From Eubacteriales Family XIII. Incertae Sedis bacterium (GTDB lineage Bacteria; Bacillota; Clostridia; Peptostreptococcales; Anaerovoracaceae), in contig JAITNA010000153.1 of assembly GCA_031290715.1 (NCBI GenBank), positions 1-8,854 on the forward strand: a stretch of DNA of 8,854 bases. Reading direction: 5' to 3'. The notes under the pieces were generated by a model. That model did not search any database, was not told the DNA's origin, and saw only the letters and a program-made list of their open reading frames with translations. Made by a program: the position numbers and the translations under genes. Shown one piece after another: positions 7,872 through 8,854 of this stretch. Every line of letters begins with the position of its first letter. Within the stretch, counting starts at the first letter, position 1.

Positions 7872-7900
7872 AAAAAAAATCCTGCATAAAATTTTGCGCA
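7872..7900 (-). terminator. Weak candidate terminator for rnpB
   Basis: About 42 bases past the mature 3' end of rnpB, minus-strand sequence TGCGCAAAATTTTATGCA (7900-7883) can form an imperfect stem. After GGA it is followed by eight T residues (7879-7872). It is the only U-tract with a preceding stem in this direction. The stem is AT-rich, has a mismatch and a wobble pair, and competes with the larger fold of the palindrome, so the call is tentative. Confidence 0.3.
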
Positions 7901-7941
7901 ATTTATCATTTAACTGCTCCTTGGTATATTTTTCTTATAAA

Positions 7942-8353
7942 GTGAGTAAGCCGTAAGCCGGGTTCTGTGCCCTGCCCTTGCGGGCAGGCGACGATCATCT
8001 ATCTTGGGCCGCCGTTTCCGTCGGCCTCCGGAACGGCCTAATCTCCGTTCGCTTGCGGTCCACCATTTTCGGGATGCGACGGGCCGCCGCCCCGCGCGCG
8101 GCGCGGGTACCTCCCGTTTGACCTTGCTCCGGGTGGGGTTTGCACGCCCTCCGCGTTACCGCGGCGGGCAGTGAGCTCTTACCTCGCTATTTCACCCTTG
8201 CCACAGCGGGCAAAAGCCCCTGTTTCGGCGGTGTGTTTCTGTTGCACTTTCCCTAAAGTCGCCTTCGCCGGACGTTATCCGGCACCCTTGCCCGATGGAG
8301 CCCGGACTTTCCTCACGGCGGAAAACCGCCGCGCGACCGTCTGGCTTACTCAC
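7942..8353 (-). ncRNA. rnpB: RNase P RNA, type A
   Basis: This is the catalytic RNA of RNase P, which trims the 5' leaders of pre-tRNAs. The terminal helix P1 is plain: GTGAGTAAGCC at the 5' end (8353-8343) pairs fully with GGCTTACTCAC at the 3' end (7952-7942), giving about 412 nt. The conserved core GAGGAAAGTCCGGGCTCC (8314-8297) and the 3' core ACAGAACCCGGCTTA (7968-7954) are both present. Between them lie the typical AGGGTGCCGG, GGAAAGTGC-ACAGAAA and GGTAAGAGCTCAC blocks and a CCACCCGGAGCAAG block. A 7-bp stem capped by a GCAA tetraloop (7971-7988) precedes the 3' core, in the place of helix P19. The order of elements fits type A, as in Clostridia, not the Bacillus type B. A matching promoter lies just upstream. 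Confidence 0.97.
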
Positions 8354-8357
8354 AGAT

Positions 8358-8386
8358 AGTGTACTATTATTTCCGGATATTATCAA
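8358..8386 (-). promoter_or_regulatory. rnpB promoter, sigma-70/A type
   Basis: On the minus strand TTGATA (8386-8381; 5 of 6 to consensus) and TACACT (8363-8358; 4 of 6) are separated by exactly 17 bases. The predicted start, 5-7 bases downstream, falls at 8351-8353, where helix P1 of the RNase P RNA begins. The agreement of spacing and start with the independently defined RNA end makes this a strong call. Confidence 0.85.
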
Positions 8387-8466
8387 CCGCCGCGCCACCC
8401 CCGGCTGTCCGCCGCCCGGCATGTGGTAAAAAAGAAGGTGTTTCCATACGAATCTTGACGCTATTC

Positions 8467-8489
8467 CGCCTTTTTGACCGCTAAAGGCG
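8467..8489 (+). terminator. Small hairpin, possible terminator in the plus direction
   Basis: CGCCTTT (8467-8473) pairs perfectly with AAAGGCG (8483-8489) around a 9-base loop, and on the plus strand it is followed by TTATTTTAATAT. There is no plus-strand gene known to need it, and read on the minus strand there is no U-tract. It might be the remnant of a terminator or a chance stem. Confidence 0.25.
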
Positions 8490-8677
8490 TTATTTTAATA
8501 TCATGTTTTTTGTTGGCGCAGTTCATGCTTCATACAATCGACAAGATCTTTACGTAATTGATCTTTCAAAACCTTTTTCTCCCAAGAGCGCTTCATGACA
8601 GCGAGTCGAAATATCTTCGTATTGCACCTCGTTTTTTCGCAGGTTTATATGGGTATATGCGTATTCGGATCAGCTCG

Positions 8678-8743
8678 CTATGGCATTTTTTCAGTTATTT
8701 CCCTTTGCAGAGCAGCGTCCAAATCTTCTTTCTTGATACCCAT
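8678..8743 (-). CDS. 21-codon ORF with good ribosome-binding site; possibly a truncated gene start
   Basis: The frame reads MGIKKEDLDAALQREITEKM then P and a TAG stop. AGGGGAG lies 10 bases before the ATG, and the ORF begins 33 bases after the stop of the gene at the right edge, the spacing of a downstream operon partner. The sequence is charged and likely helical, as at the start of many small DNA-binding or antitoxin-type proteins, but too short to assign. Open runs in other frames further on suggest a gene interrupted by a stop and frameshifts. It could equally be a genuine tiny peptide or a chance ORF. Confidence 0.3.
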   Translation of the reverse strand: MGIKKEDLDAALQREITEKMP

Positions 8744-8776
8744 ATTGTTTGCACTCCCCTCTATCCCTGTTTCAAC

Positions 8777-8854
8777 TCAGACAATGACGCTGAAAATATC
8801 TTTGCCCTCCACACGGATCCACTCCGGCTCCGTGTCCTCCATCTGCCCAAGACC
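8777..8854 (-). CDS. C-terminal end of an unidentified protein (5' end off the window)
   Basis: The last 25 codons of a minus-strand frame enter from the right edge and end in TGA, including EDTEPEWIRVEGKDIFSVIV. The mix of acidic residues and a final beta-strand-like hydrophobic run looks like a real folded C-terminus, and the frame has ordinary codon use. A ribosome-binding site and new ATG follow 33 bases later. I do not recognise the family, and the fragment is too short for a function. An overlapping plus-strand frame also stays open to the edge, but its serine- and proline-rich product looks like an antisense shadow. Confidence 0.5.
   Translation of the reverse strand, partial: GLGQMEDTEPEWIRVEGKDIFSVIV

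Larger units (their letters stand above)
7760..7921. repeat. 162-bp imperfect palindrome (MITE-like / interspersed repeat candidate)
   Basis: The ends are 27-base inverted arms (7760-7786 and 7895-7921) that match at 26 of 27 positions; the only mismatch is at 7779/7902. The interior is also largely self-complementary. TTTTTT, GGCA and GGCAG blocks on the left pair with their complements on the right, and the centre is a 10-bp stem (CCGTTGATAC with GTATCAACGG) around loop CACCA. The whole segment could form one long hairpin in DNA or RNA. No target-site duplication is evident at the borders and there is no transposase. It sits exactly between the 3' end of rnpB and the xth leader. Other readings are a structured small RNA or a processing/terminator structure for rnpB. 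Other genomic copies would settle whether it is mobile. Confidence 0.75.
8387..8776. other. AT-rich stretch without a confident gene; probable coding remnants
   Basis: About 390 bases, mostly AT-rich from 8430 on and visibly different from the GC-rich genes to the left. On the minus strand it holds only broken frames. One is a 21-codon ORF with a good ribosome-binding site (8743-8678, listed separately). Another is a 31-codon frame at 8596-8501, starting MKRSWEKKVLKDQLRKD, very basic and without a Shine-Dalgarno. A third-frame open run between them reads SEYAYTHINLRKNEVQYED. Consecutive short runs in shifting frames suggest a decayed gene, but I cannot name it. A small hairpin (8467-8489) and the rnpB promoter's upstream side complete the stretch. 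Confidence 0.5.

Noticed and set aside
8171..8422. Open frames on both strands across 8171-8422
   Set aside because: They lie in the RNase P RNA and its promoter, whose conserved RNA blocks and P1 pairing explain the sequence.
8595..8854. Plus-strand frame starting at 8595 and open to the right edge
   Set aside because: The product is rich in Ser, Pro and Ile with no motif, there is no good ribosome-binding site, and it is antisense to a minus-strand frame with a more protein-like C-terminus.
1..8854. CRISPR array, tRNA genes, phage integrase or toxin-antitoxin/defence operon
   Set aside because: No regularly spaced repeats, tRNA-like cloverleaf, or recombinase or defence-protein motifs were seen on either strand.

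Overview
The window looks like a piece of chromosome from a strictly anaerobic, fairly GC-rich member of the Clostridia (Bacillota). The evidence is a giant oxygen-sensitive-type acyl-CoA dehydratase activase, a YebC of the 'MGRHGTIAGRK' type, a hybrid histidine kinase whose REC-Hpt tail resembles clostridial ones, and an RNase P RNA that reads as type A (Clostridia) rather than type B (Bacilli). This placement is inferred from sequence features; no search was run.

Layout. Bases 3-1769 (+) hold the C-terminal part of a hybrid histidine kinase (HisKA end, HATPase, REC, Hpt) whose sensor region lies off the left edge. A perfect 11-bp inverted repeat (1792-1817) separates it from a convergent minus-strand block. 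That block, in transcription order (right to left), is an unidentified gene cut by the right edge (8854-8777), an AT-rich stretch with no confident gene, the RNase P RNA gene rnpB (8353-7942) with a good sigma-70/A-type promoter, a 162-bp imperfect palindrome (7921-7760), exodeoxyribonuclease III (7718-6963), a 1436-residue dehydratase activase fusion (6931-2621) and yebC (2585-1857).

How the parts fit. The xth, activase and yebC genes are spaced by 31-35 bp, each has its own Shine-Dalgarno sequence, and they probably form one transcript ending near the inverted repeat. They do not form an obvious pathway: DNA repair, radical-enzyme activation or low-potential electron transfer, and translation support. 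No 2-hydroxyacyl-CoA dehydratase subunits are present, so the activase's partner must be encoded elsewhere or be its own C-terminal half.

The most unusual items are the long palindrome between rnpB and xth, whose two arms each carry the same Shine-Dalgarno-plus-ATG arrangement; the fusion of two activase halves with a duplicated HgdB/DUF2229-like region in one chain; a 17-bp tandem duplication of the end of xth; and the decayed-looking AT-rich segment at the right edge. I found no convincing new defence or mobile system.
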